Shown: positions 1-6,903, numbered from the stretch's first letter. The stretch is DNA of 9,417 nucleotides from Alphaproteobacteria bacterium (GCA_024277955.1 JAJRUE010000051.1:1-9417), one strand, 5' to 3'. The notes: a model not told the origin generated them from the letters alone. Translations and numbers: made by a program.

Positions 1-741
1 CAGTGCAGGCGGAAAGGCGCGCGGCAGCAGGCCGGCCTGGAACCAGGTCACGAAACTGTAGATCGAATAGACCGGCAGGCCCGTCAGCCTGCGGATATCC
101 TGGGCAAAGGGCACCATGTTGGTGCATTCCAGCACGATCGCCCCGACCTCGGGGTGGGCCGACGTCAGGTCTCGCGCGGCGTCCAGCAGATCAAGCCGCG
201 CCTGCGCGAAATCGATCTGCGGCGCGTCCCCCAGGATGTCCCGGCTGAAGCAGCGCCCGCCGTCGGTGCCGACGATGGGCGTATCCGGCGCCACCCCGGC
301 GGCGGCCAGGTGCGCGGGGCACAGAGACGCGCGCGAAATCGTCAGGATGCCCGCGCGCCGGCCCGGCGGCAACAGCCGGTCGACCATTGGCGCCTGCATC
401 AGCGCAGAGGCCGCCACTGGCACCCCCAGCGCGCGTTTCAGATCGTCCTGCACCAGCGCCAGGAAACCGCAGTTGGTGGTGATCCCGTCGCAGCCCATGT
501 CGACCAGCTCGCGCCCGGCGGCGACAAAGGCGTCGAGCAGCTTGCGCGGGTCGTCCAGCACCACCTTGCCGGGGGTGGCGCCGCGCACCACCCGATAGTG
601 CACCGCAAAGGGCCAGGTCTGGGCGTTGCCGATATCGCCGGGGATGCGGGGGAACCGGGTTTGCAGCATCAGGATGCCCACCGCTGCGCCATAGACCGTC
701 TTGCCGCCTTGCTGTGTGTGGTGCTGGAGGGGGTCTGGCAT
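1..741 (-). CDS. Aspartate/glutamate/hydantoin racemase-family protein, 3' end cut by window edge
   Basis: An open frame of 247 codons runs from the ATG at 741-739 to base 1 without a stop, so the C-terminus lies outside the window. Relatives are about 240-260 residues, so little should be missing. Two cysteines sit where this cofactor-independent family places its acid/base pair: Cys91 in TTNCGFL and Cys206 in LECTNM, each at the end of a hydrophobic strand in the two pseudo-symmetric halves. The family includes racemases, but also maleate isomerase and arylmalonate decarboxylase relatives, so racemisation of an amino acid is only one possible activity. No signal peptide is visible, so the enzyme is probably cytoplasmic. 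The ribosome site AAGGAA overlaps the stop codon of the upstream GntR gene, 10 nt away, which indicates co-transcription and probably translational coupling. Family assignment is firm; the substrate is unknown. Confidence 0.85.
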   Translation of the reverse strand, partial: MPDPLQHHTQQGGKTVYGAAVGILMLQTRFPRIPGDIGNAQTWPFAVHYRVVRGATPGKVVLDDPRKLLDAFVAAGRELVDMGCDGITTNCGFLALVQDDLKRALGVPVAASALMQAPMVDRLLPPGRRAGILTISRASLCPAHLAAAGVAPDTPIVGTDGGRCFSRDILGDAPQIDFAQARLDLLDAARDLTSAHPEVGAIVLECTNMVPFAQDIRRLTGLPVYSIYSFVTWFQAGLLPRAFPPAL

Positions 742-751
742 GGAGCGTTCC

Positions 752-1435
752 TTATTCCTGGGGCACGTAAAGCTGGGAAAACGCGATGCGCACTGCTTCG
801 GTGGCCTGTTCGCGCCGCCGCTCGATATGGCCGCGCAGGGCGGCATCGGCGCGCGCCGCATCGCCGTCGCTCAGCGCTGCGAGGATTTCCCGATGCGCCC
901 TGTGGCCGGCGGGGCGAGGCTCGGCCCCGCGCTTGCGTTGCAGGTCGATCAGGCGGACGTAGCGGATGCGATCGTTCAGGTTGCGCAGCAGGCGAGACAG
1001 TTCCGCATTGCCCGAGAGCGCGCACAGGCGCAGGTGGAAATCTTCGTCGATGGCCAGAACGTCGATGACCTCGCCGCTGGCATATTGCGCTTCGCTGTCG
1101 TCCAGGAACCGGGCGAGCGCGGCGATATCGTCAGAGCCTGCGCGCGTGCAGGCCAGTCGCAGCGCCTCGCATTCGATGGCGACGCGCGCCTCGTAGAGGT
1201 CCAGGATGTGCTGCGGGCTGAGCGAGCGGCAAAAGAACCCGCGCCCGCTCTGAAAGGTCAGAAAGCCCTCGGCCACCAGCCGGTTCAGCGCCTCGCGCAC
1301 CGGCGTCCGGCTGGCCCCCAGCCGCGCCGCCAGATCGCTTTCGTTGATCCTCTGGTCCGGCTTGAAGGTAAAGTTCGCGGCCATCCGGCGCAGGTCGTCA
1401 TAGACCCGGTCAACATTGCTTTCGCGTTTCGCCAT
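752..1435 (-). CDS. GntR-family transcriptional regulator, FCD (FadR-type) ligand domain
   Basis: A 227-residue cytoplasmic DNA-binding protein. The N-terminal winged helix covers about residues 8-70, with the GntR recognition segment ESDLAARLGASRTPVREAL at 32-50. The all-helical FCD effector domain covers about 78-215. The four residues that bind a metal ion in many FCD proteins appear as Asp130 and His134 (DEDFH), His181 (AHREIL) and His203 (GHI). FCD regulators usually bind small carboxylates, which fits the neighbouring enzymes. I chose the ATG at 1435; an in-frame ATG at 1507 would add 24 residues of unusual composition (Arg, Gly, His) ahead of the conserved fold. The Shine-Dalgarno match is poor for either start. 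The gene is divergent from the ThDP enzyme and co-directional with the racemase-family gene, so it probably controls both through the palindrome at 1523-1530. Which acid it senses is unknown. Confidence 0.9.
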   Translation of the reverse strand: MAKRESNVDRVYDDLRRMAANFTFKPDQRINESDLAARLGASRTPVREALNRLVAEGFLTFQSGRGFFCRSLSPQHILDLYEARVAIECEALRLACTRAGSDDIAALARFLDDSEAQYASGEVIDVLAIDEDFHLRLCALSGNAELSRLLRNLNDRIRYVRLIDLQRKRGAEPRPAGHRAHREILAALSDGDAARADAALRGHIERRREQATEAVRIAFSQLYVPQE

Positions 1436-1502
1436 GCCTGCCCCGCCGTGTCGGTCGCGCCCGGTTGCGCGCCCCGTCAGGCTAGGGTGGAATTGACTCG
1501 GG

Positions 1503-1514
1503 TGCAAGATTGCA
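1503..1514. repeat. Short palindrome TGCAA-GA-TTGCA in the divergent promoter
   Basis: Two 5-bp arms (TGCAA and TTGCA) flank a 2-nt centre. The element lies inside the spacer of the proposed rightward promoter and is centred 18 bp from the TGTATACA palindrome, nearly two helical turns. It could be a second regulator site, but symmetry this short can arise by chance. Confidence 0.3.
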
Positions 1515-1522
1515 TTTTAAGC

Positions 1523-1530
1523 TGTATACA
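1523..1530. promoter_or_regulatory. Probable GntR/FCD operator, palindrome TGTATACA
   Basis: TGTATACA is a perfect 8-bp palindrome whose core GTATAC matches the GT-N-AC pattern recognised by FadR-group GntR proteins. It lies about 88 nt upstream of the GntR start and 73 nt upstream of the ThDP gene start. It falls just downstream of the proposed rightward -10, so a bound repressor would block initiation in that direction. The assignment to the adjacent regulator is inference from position and family. Confidence 0.55.
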
Positions 1531-1602
1531 ATTCGGTGGGCAGGTTGACCGCCGGCGAGCAAACCGCCCGCCGACAGCCTGACGCAGCAAAAGGGGGTCG
1601 CG

Positions 1603-3306
1603 ATGACAAATGAAATGAATGGCGCCGAGGCGATGGTGCGCATGCTCGAAGCCCACGGCGTGCGCCATGTTTTCGGGCTGGCCGGCGACACCACGCTGCC
1701 GTTTTACGACGCGCTTTACCGGCTGGATCACCAGATCACCCATGTGATGACCCGCGACGAACGCAACGCCGCCTACATGGCCGACGGCTATGCGCGGATC
1801 TCCGGGCGGGTGGGGGTGTGCGAGGGGCCCTCGGGCGGGGGCGCGACCTATATCCTGCCGGGGCTGATCGAGGCGACCGAAAGCTCTTTCGCGGTGCTGG
1901 CGATCACCACCGACATATCGGTGGGCTCCTATGGAAAATATCCGCTGACCGAGGTCGACCAGGAAGCCCTGATGCGCCCACTGACCAAGTGGAACACGGT
2001 GATCCGCCAGGCCGCCCATGTGCCGCGCATGGTGCGTGCGGCGTTCCGGGCGATGACCACCGGGCGGCCGGGCGCGGCGCATCTGGGGTTGCCCCATGAC
2101 GTTCAGCATGACCCGGTGGATGGCGAAGATATCTGGGCCGACCCGGCGCATGCGACCTTCCCGGCCTATCCGCAGGCCCCCGAACCCGGCGCGGTCGAAA
2201 CGGCGCTTGATGCGATCCTGTCGGCGAAGAACCCGCTGATCGTGTGCGGTGGCGGGGTGGTGATCGCAGGCGCAATGGCCGGGCTGGCGCGGCTGGCGCA
2301 ACGGCTGGACATCCCGGTGGCGACCTCGATTTCCGGCCAGGGCGCGCTGGCCGAAACCGATCCGAATTGCCTGGGCGTCGTCGGGTCGAACGGCGGCACC
2401 GACGAAACCTGGGAAATGATGGAGGCCGCCGACCTGGTGGTGTTCATGGGCGCGCGCGCCGGCTCGACCACCACGTCGCGCTGGGAGGCGCCTTCGCCAG
2501 CCACCCGGATCGTGCATTTCGACAGCGATCCGATGGTGATCGGCGCCAACTACCGCACCGAGGTTGGCGTGGTCGGCGATTTGCGCCTGGCGCTGGACCA
2601 GCTGGGCGCGGCGCTGGACCGGCGCGAAAAGGCCGGAAGCCTCGACGCGCCGGGCTTTGGCGGCGCGGCGGCTGTCGCGCAACGCAAGGCGCGCAAGTTC
2701 GCGCGTTTCCAGGCCCTTGCCGCCAGCGACGAAACCCCGATCCGCCCCGAGCGCGTGATCGCGGCGATGCAAGAGGCGCTGCCGGACGACGCGATCATCG
2801 TGTCGGACCCCGGCACCAGTTGCCCCTATCTTTCGGCCTATTACCAGCTGCCCCGGCCCGGGCGGCACCTGATCACCAACCGGGCGCACGGGGCGCTGGG
2901 CTACGCCATGTCGGCGGCGCTCGGAGCGTGGTTCGCCCGGCCCGACGCCAAGGTCGTGGCGACCATGGGCGACGGATCCTTTGGCTTTACGGTGGGCGAG
3001 CTGGAAACCATCTGTCGCCACCGCGCGCCGATCACCTTCATCGTCTTTTCCAACGCCAATTTCGGCTGGATCAAGGCCAGCCAGTCCGATGGCATGGGCG
3101 CGCGCTACCACAACGTCGATTTCAGCCGCACCGATCACGCGGCGGTGGCCGCGGCCTACGGGGTGAAGTCGTGGCGGGTCGAACATCCGCAAGACCTTGA
3201 ACGTGTGATGAAACAGGCGGTTGCCCATGACGGGCCGACGCTGATCGACGTGATCGTGCAGCCGCTGGAAGAAACCGCCGCCCCGGTGCGCCGCTGGATG
3301 GGCTAG
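1603..3306 (+). CDS. Thiamine-diphosphate-dependent enzyme, acetolactate synthase/2-oxo-acid decarboxylase superfamily
   Basis: A full-length 567-residue member of the family with three domains: N-terminal PYR (about 5-170), central DHS-like (about 195-330, with GGGVV) and C-terminal PP (about 375-555). Glu53 in TRDERNAAYMADGYAR is the catalytic glutamate that activates the thiamine aminopyrimidine. The diphosphate/Mg motif begins at Gly456-Asp457-Gly458 and ends 27 residues later at Asn484; its usual first Asn is Ser483. Such enzymes decarboxylate a 2-oxo acid and release an aldehyde or ligate the carbanion to an acceptor. The first glycine-rich segment reads GPSGGGATY (75-83) instead of the usual TSGPGATN type, and no acetolactate synthase small subunit adjoins, so biosynthetic acetolactate synthase is unlikely. 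AAGGGGG precedes the ATG at good spacing. It is divergent from the GntR gene, and the substrate is unknown. Confidence 0.85.
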   Translation: MTNEMNGAEAMVRMLEAHGVRHVFGLAGDTTLPFYDALYRLDHQITHVMTRDERNAAYMADGYARISGRVGVCEGPSGGGATYILPGLIEATESSFAVLAITTDISVGSYGKYPLTEVDQEALMRPLTKWNTVIRQAAHVPRMVRAAFRAMTTGRPGAAHLGLPHDVQHDPVDGEDIWADPAHATFPAYPQAPEPGAVETALDAILSAKNPLIVCGGGVVIAGAMAGLARLAQRLDIPVATSISGQGALAETDPNCLGVVGSNGGTDETWEMMEAADLVVFMGARAGSTTTSRWEAPSPATRIVHFDSDPMVIGANYRTEVGVVGDLRLALDQLGAALDRREKAGSLDAPGFGGAAAVAQRKARKFARFQALAASDETPIRPERVIAAMQEALPDDAIIVSDPGTSCPYLSAYYQLPRPGRHLITNRAHGALGYAMSAALGAWFARPDAKVVATMGDGSFGFTVGELETICRHRAPITFIVFSNANFGWIKASQSDGMGARYHNVDFSRTDHAAVAAAYGVKSWRVEHPQDLERVMKQAVAHDGPTLIDVIVQPLEETAAPVRRWMG

Positions 3307-3536
3307 TCATCTGAATCCACAGTTCGCTATTTGGATTTCCGCACCGCCGGACCGCTTGCGATCCGGTTCGCGCCCAACCACGACCCCCAGGCCCGCCCCC
3401 CAGGCGGGCGCGAATTGGCGGTATCGTTTCAACAGGAGCAACGTTGCACGCGCGAAAATCTCTGCGCAGATGTCAAAGCGCCCCCCTCGTGGCCGGGCGC
3501 GACCCTCGCCTTGCGCCCGATTTCCAACGACAGGGA
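3307..3536. other. Convergent intergenic gap, no gene seen
   Basis: These 230 nt separate the 3' ends of the ThDP gene and the LysR gene. No open frame here has a ribosome site or a recognisable product. The gap holds three inverted repeats: AATCCA/TGGATT (3314-3319 with 3332-3337), a GC-rich 7-bp stem (3391-3409) and GCGCCC/GGGCGC (3478-3483 with 3495-3500). None has a T-run on either strand. Confidence 0.6.
3391..3409. terminator. GC-rich hairpin between convergent genes, possible bidirectional terminator
   Basis: GCCCGCC and GGCGGGC form a perfect 7-bp stem around a 5-nt loop, 85 nt after the ThDP stop and 128 nt after the LysR stop. There is no U-tract on either strand, so it may act with Rho or protect mRNA ends instead of being a classical intrinsic terminator. 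Confidence 0.3.
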
Positions 3537-4466
3537 TTACAAGTCCGACCCACGGCCCCAGCCGCGGTCCGGCCGGGCCTGATAGGGGGCCAGTTCGGCC
3601 TTCAGCAGGGCAAGAAATTCCTGCCCGACCGCCGATAGTGGCCGGGTGCCTGAGGTGATCACCGCCATGTCCATCATCACCCGCGGGCGAAAGCGGCGGG
3701 TGACAAAGCCGCCCTCGCGGTCGAAATCCAGCACGAACGGGTCCAGTAGCGCCACCCCCATGCCTTCCTTGACGAAGCTCAGCAGGTTCTTGAACAGATG
3801 CGAATGCACCCGCGCGCGCAGCGGCACACGCGCGTTGTGAAAGGCCTCGCGCAGGCGGCGGGTGGTCATGTGATCCGGGCCCATGACGATGAAGGGCTCG
3901 CCTTCCAGCAGCGCCGGGGTCAGCGTGTCGTGCCGGCGCAGCGGGCTGTCGGCGGGGATCGCCAGCCGGGTTTCCACATGCAGCGGATGGGCGTTGAGCG
4001 TGTCGTGCAGCAGCGGCAGTTCGCAGACCCCGATCTCGAACAGCCCGGCCAGCACCCATTCCTGGATCTTCGAGGAATACTGCGACTGAAACGATATGGT
4101 CATGTCCGGTCGCGCACGCGCGAACTGCGCAATCAGCCGCGGCATGAAGCCGAAGGACATGGAATGCTGCGAGGCCACCTGAAGCTGCCCGGCCTGCTTG
4201 TTCTGCAGGTCGGTCACGGTTTGCGCCACGTGGTCAATGCCGCGCACGACCGTGTCGATTTCGTTGAACAGCAAGGTCGCTTCGGGCGTCGCGATCAGCC
4301 GGCCCCGGACCCGGTCGAACAGTTTGAGCCGGGTTTCGCGTTCGAGCTGCGCCAAGAGGTTGGAAATGCCGGGCTGCGATATGCCCAGAAGCGCCGCCGC
4401 CCCGGTGACGGTGCCGGTTTCGACAATGGCGTGAAAGGCCTGCAACTGGCGAAACTTCAAGGACAT
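3537..4466 (-). CDS. LysR-family transcriptional regulator
   Basis: A 309-residue LysR-type regulator of normal length. The N-terminal winged helix-turn-helix covers residues 1-62: FRQLQAFHAIVETGTVTGAA, then LGISQPGISNLLAQLE, which holds the recognition helix. A linker helix follows, then a periplasmic-binding-protein-like effector domain at about 90-295. The start of the DNA-binding domain (FRQLQAFHAI...GTVTGAAALL) resembles the OccR/NocR group, which senses amino-acid-derived compounds; this is recall, not a search. The gene is divergent from the FAD oxidoreductase/TRAP operon with 72 nt between the starts (counting the oxidoreductase from 4539), the classical LysR arrangement for activating the neighbour and repressing itself. 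No Shine-Dalgarno precedes the ATG at 4466, and a plausible -10 lies only about 8 nt upstream, so the mRNA may be leaderless. The effector is probably the TRAP substrate or a product. Confidence 0.92.
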   Translation of the reverse strand: MSLKFRQLQAFHAIVETGTVTGAAALLGISQPGISNLLAQLERETRLKLFDRVRGRLIATPEATLLFNEIDTVVRGIDHVAQTVTDLQNKQAGQLQVASQHSMSFGFMPRLIAQFARARPDMTISFQSQYSSKIQEWVLAGLFEIGVCELPLLHDTLNAHPLHVETRLAIPADSPLRRHDTLTPALLEGEPFIVMGPDHMTTRRLREAFHNARVPLRARVHSHLFKNLLSFVKEGMGVALLDPFVLDFDREGGFVTRRFRPRVMMDMAVITSGTRPLSAVGQEFLALLKAELAPYQARPDRGWGRGSDL

Positions 4467-4538
4467 GGGGCAAAATATATCATTTTTGATGATGATAGAT
4501 CAAAAAATTGGTATTTGAAATGATGGAGTTTGCGCGCC
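4467..4538. promoter_or_regulatory. AT-rich divergent promoter/operator region of the LysR gene and the oxidoreductase-TRAP operon
   Basis: This stretch is strikingly AT-rich beside GC-rich genes. For the LysR gene, TTGATC (4503-4498) and TATATT (4479-4474) make a -35/-10 pair with an 18-nt spacer, putting the transcript start near 4467. For the rightward operon no convincing -10 is seen, although TTGATG (4487-4492) could serve as -35; an activator-dependent promoter is expected to be weak. GGAG at 4525-4528 is the ribosome site for the oxidoreductase. Confidence 0.5.
4483..4506. promoter_or_regulatory. Inverted repeat TTTTTGAT-N8-ATCAAAAA, probable LysR binding site
   Basis: Two perfect 8-bp arms (4483-4490 and 4499-4506) flank the 8-nt spacer GATGATAG. 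The dyad covers the LysR promoter and sits 32 nt upstream of the oxidoreductase ATG. Position and dyad symmetry fit a LysR-type recognition site, though the exact T-N11-A core is not symmetric here. Assignment to this regulator is inference. Confidence 0.55.
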
Positions 4539-5822
4539 ATGCTTTCGCCAGGCAACAACGGAGCCCGAGACTTGGCCAGCAGGAACATCATCGTCATTGG
4601 CGCTGGCATCGTGGGCGTGTCCAGCGCCATCTGGCTGCGGCGCGCCGGCCACGAGGTGACGCTGGTTGACCGTGGCGAGCCGGGGATGGGCGCGTCCTAC
4701 GGCAACGGCTGCATCCTGGCCAGTTGCTCCTTGGTGCCGGTGACCGCGCCGGGGCTGGTGGCCAAGGGGCCGGCCTATCTGCTGAACCCGGACTTTCCGC
4801 TGTTTCTGCGCTGGGGCTACCTGCCCAGGCTGCTGCCGTGGCTGGTGAAATACCTCTCGCACGCCAATCTTGGCGATACCCGGCGCATCGCCCGCGCGCT
4901 GAGCGTGATCGTCGGCGACAGCCTTGAGCAGCACCAGGCGCTGACCGCCGGCACCAGCGCCGCCAAATGGGTGCGGGAAAGCGAATACAACTTTGTCTAC
5001 GCCGACCGCGCCGCCTTTCAGGCCGACGCCCTGGCCTGGGAACTGCGCCGCGAAGCCGGCTTTGAGCCGGAGATCATCGAAGGCCCGGCGGTGCGCGAAA
5101 AGGAACCGATCCTGGGGCCGCAGGTGGGCCTGCTGGCGGTCAACAAGAACCACGGCTTCATCCTGAACCCGGCCAGCTACGTGCGCGACCTGGTGACGGT
5201 TCTGGAACAGCTTGGCGGGCGGTTTCTGCGCGCCGAAGTCAAGGATTTCGACCTGTCGGGCGGGCGGATTTCGGCGGTGGACACGGACGCCGGGCGGCTG
5301 GCGTGCGATGGCGCGGTCCTGGCCGCCGGCGTCTGGTCGAAACCGCTGATGGCCAAGCTGGGGATCGACGTGCCGCTCGAGGCGGAACGGGGCTATCACG
5401 TGATCTACAAGTCCCCCAGCATCCAGCCCAACAACCCGATGATGCTGGCGGGCGGAAAATTCGTTGCGACCGCGATGGATCAGGGGCTAAGGTGCGCTGG
5501 TATCGTCGAATTCGGGGGGCTTGACGAGCGCCTGTCACCGGCGCCGCTCAGGTTATTGCGCAAGAAGGTGAAAGAGATTTTTCCCCAGATGCGGGCGCAG
5601 CAAGAAGAAGAATGGCTGGGCTTCCGGCCAGCTCCTTCGGACAGCCTGCCGCTGATCGGGGAAGTCGGCTCGTCCGGGGTGTACACCGCCTTCGGGCATC
5701 ATCACATCGGGCTGACCGGCGGTCCCAAGACCGGCCGCATGGTTGCCGATCTGATCAGCGGCGCGCCGACCAACCACGACCTGAGCCCCTACGCGCCGGT
5801 GCGGTTCGCGAAAGGGGCCTGA
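4539..5822 (+). CDS. FAD-dependent oxidoreductase of the D-amino-acid dehydrogenase/oxidase (DAO, DadA-like) family
   Basis: A 427-residue flavoprotein near the usual DadA length. The dinucleotide fold opens with IVIGAGIVGVSSA (GxGxxG at Gly21, Gly23 and Gly26), and Asp44 ends the second strand where it would bind the FAD ribose. The DAO C-terminal signature appears as WLGFRPAPSDSLPLIG (from 359), then FGHHHIGLTGGPKTGRMVADLI (about 385-406). Such enzymes oxidise a D-amino acid or N-substituted amino acid to the imine/2-oxo acid and pass electrons to the respiratory chain or oxygen. Where DadA usually has an NAG motif, this protein reads SYGNG (53-57). I chose the ATG at 4539, with GGAG 10 nt upstream; TTG at 4530 is too close to that site and TTG at 4572 is a weaker alternative. 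It is first in the operon with dctPQM, which implies that it acts on the imported substrate. Confidence 0.88.
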   Translation: MLSPGNNGARDLASRNIIVIGAGIVGVSSAIWLRRAGHEVTLVDRGEPGMGASYGNGCILASCSLVPVTAPGLVAKGPAYLLNPDFPLFLRWGYLPRLLPWLVKYLSHANLGDTRRIARALSVIVGDSLEQHQALTAGTSAAKWVRESEYNFVYADRAAFQADALAWELRREAGFEPEIIEGPAVREKEPILGPQVGLLAVNKNHGFILNPASYVRDLVTVLEQLGGRFLRAEVKDFDLSGGRISAVDTDAGRLACDGAVLAAGVWSKPLMAKLGIDVPLEAERGYHVIYKSPSIQPNNPMMLAGGKFVATAMDQGLRCAGIVEFGGLDERLSPAPLRLLRKKVKEIFPQMRAQQEEEWLGFRPAPSDSLPLIGEVGSSGVYTAFGHHHIGLTGGPKTGRMVADLISGAPTNHDLSPYAPVRFAKGA

Positions 5823-5861
5823 CAAGATGAAACCGTGCAACGACAACAGGGAGACCAAATC

Positions 5862-6851
5862 ATGATTGCACCCAAAGTGAAACTGGCCGCGGTGGTCGCG
5901 GCGACCGTCCTGGCGCTGGCAGGCGCCCCGGCGAGCGCCGAGAAATGGGACATGCCGATGGCCTATTCGGCGTCCAACTTCCATTCGGAAATGGGCGTCG
6001 TCTTTGCCGACAAGGTGCGCGACTACACCGGCGGCAAGATCGACATCACCGTGCACCCGGGCGGTTCGCTCTTCAAGGGGGGCGAGATCAAGCGCGCGAT
6101 CCAGACCGGCCAGGTGCCGATCGGCGAACGCTTCATGTCGGCGCACGCCAACGAAGCGCCGCTGCTGGGCTGGGACAACCTGCCGTTCGTCGCCACCACC
6201 TATGAAGACAACGAACGCCTCTGGCAGGCCGCCAAGGACAAGGTGAACGCGCAGCTTTCCGACCTGAACCTGGTCGCGCTTTACACCTGCCCGTGGCCGG
6301 GGCAGGGGTTCTACTTCAAGAAAGAGGTGAATTCCTCGAAGGACACCCAGGGCGTCAAGTTCCGGTCCTACAACACCGCCACCGCCACCTTTGCCGAAGC
6401 GCTTGGCATGATCCCGGTGCAGGTCGAAGCCGCCGAGCTGAGCCAGGCGCTGGCGACCGGCGTGGCCGAAGCCTTCATTTCCTCGGGCTCGACCGGCTAT
6501 GACCGCAAGGTCTGGGAACATCTGACCCACTACTACAAGGTCAACGCCTGGCTGCCGCGCAACTACGTGATGGTGAACAAGCAGGTCTGGGAAGGGCTGG
6601 ACGGCGACACCCGCGCCGCGATCCAGAAGGCCGCCGATGAAACCGGCGCCGCCTGCGCCGCCAAGTCGGAAGAACTGGCCAACTGGTATTTCGAACAGCT
6701 TGAGGCCAACGGCATGAAGGTGCAGGACGCCGGGCCCGAATTCCTGGCCGAACTCAAGGCGATCGGCGCCAAGATGACCCAGGACTGGCTGGATACGGTC
6801 GGCCCGGATGGTCAGGAAATCCTGGACGCCTATAACGCAAGCAAGAACTGA
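5862..6851 (+). CDS. dctP: TRAP transporter periplasmic substrate-binding protein, DctP family
   Basis: A 329-residue precursor. The signal peptide has Lys5 and Lys7, a hydrophobic core at 8-20 and an APASA cleavage site after Ala26, giving a periplasmic protein of about 303 residues. It captures the ligand and delivers it to the DctQM membrane complex. The family's carboxylate-binding arginine is Arg168 in the segment GVKFRSYNTA, followed by the typical region PVQVEAAELSQALATGVAEAF, so the ligand should carry a carboxylate. The ATG at 5862 is supported by AGGGAG 8 nt upstream; an in-frame GTG at 5835 would add nine residues before the signal peptide and is unlikely. It lies 39 nt after the oxidoreductase stop. 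The hairpin after it probably keeps its expression above that of the membrane subunits. The identity of the ligand cannot be read from the sequence. Confidence 0.93.
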   Translation: MIAPKVKLAAVVAATVLALAGAPASAEKWDMPMAYSASNFHSEMGVVFADKVRDYTGGKIDITVHPGGSLFKGGEIKRAIQTGQVPIGERFMSAHANEAPLLGWDNLPFVATTYEDNERLWQAAKDKVNAQLSDLNLVALYTCPWPGQGFYFKKEVNSSKDTQGVKFRSYNTATATFAEALGMIPVQVEAAELSQALATGVAEAFISSGSTGYDRKVWEHLTHYYKVNAWLPRNYVMVNKQVWEGLDGDTRAAIQKAADETGAACAAKSEELANWYFEQLEANGMKVQDAGPEFLAELKAIGAKMTQDWLDTVGPDGQEILDAYNASKN

Positions 6852-6875
6852 GCCAGCAGCACCCTACTGGCACAC

Positions 6876-6903
6876 GGCCCCCGTCCGGTAGCGGGCGGGG
6901 GCC
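6876..6903 (+). terminator. Strong intercistronic hairpin between dctP and dctQ
   Basis: GGCCCCCGTCCG (6876-6887) pairs with CGGGCGGGGGCC (6892-6903) as a 12-bp stem with one T-G wobble around the tetraloop GTAG, 24 nt after the dctP stop. No T-run follows (AATTCCCC), so it is probably a partial terminator or an mRNA 3'-end protector. Stem-loops at this position are known from other TRAP operons, where the binding protein is needed in excess of the membrane subunits. Confidence 0.7.

Larger units (their letters stand above)
1436..1602. promoter_or_regulatory. Divergent promoter region between the GntR gene and the ThDP enzyme gene
   Basis: This 167-nt gap must serve both flanking genes. For the rightward gene, TTGACT at 1493-1498 is a good -35, with a weak T-rich -10 (TTTTAA 1515-1520 or TTTAAG 1516-1521) at 16-17 nt. 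On the minus strand TAAAAT (1519-1514) resembles a -10, but no good -35 precedes it. Two palindromes lie over this area and are listed separately. Promoter calls are inference; the gap and its symmetry are seen directly. Confidence 0.45.

Noticed and set aside
154..1582. Long plus-strand frames (154-1068 and 701-1582) across the racemase and GntR genes
   Set aside because: They overlap the coding strands of two recognised genes, lack family motifs and have Arg/Ala/Gly-rich shadow composition.
1477..3228. 583-codon open frame on the minus strand opposite the ThDP gene
   Set aside because: It is the GC-rich shadow of a gene with a complete set of family motifs; its product is Arg/His/Gly-rich with no recognisable domain.
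1603..3306. Naming the ThDP gene ilvB (acetolactate synthase) or xsc (sulfoacetaldehyde acetyltransferase)
   Set aside because: No ilvN-like subunit adjoins and the loop motifs differ from acetolactate synthase; the cofactor-motif surroundings do not match the xsc type.
3478..3500. GCGCCC/GGGCGC stem as a terminator
   Set aside because: Six base pairs with an 11-nt loop and no T-run is expected by chance in such GC-rich DNA.
4500..6530. Minus-strand frames 4500-5399 and 5553-6530 opposite the oxidoreductase and dctP
   Set aside because: These are shadows in high-GC DNA; the plus strand carries the GxGxxG fold, the DAO C-terminal signature and a clear signal peptide.
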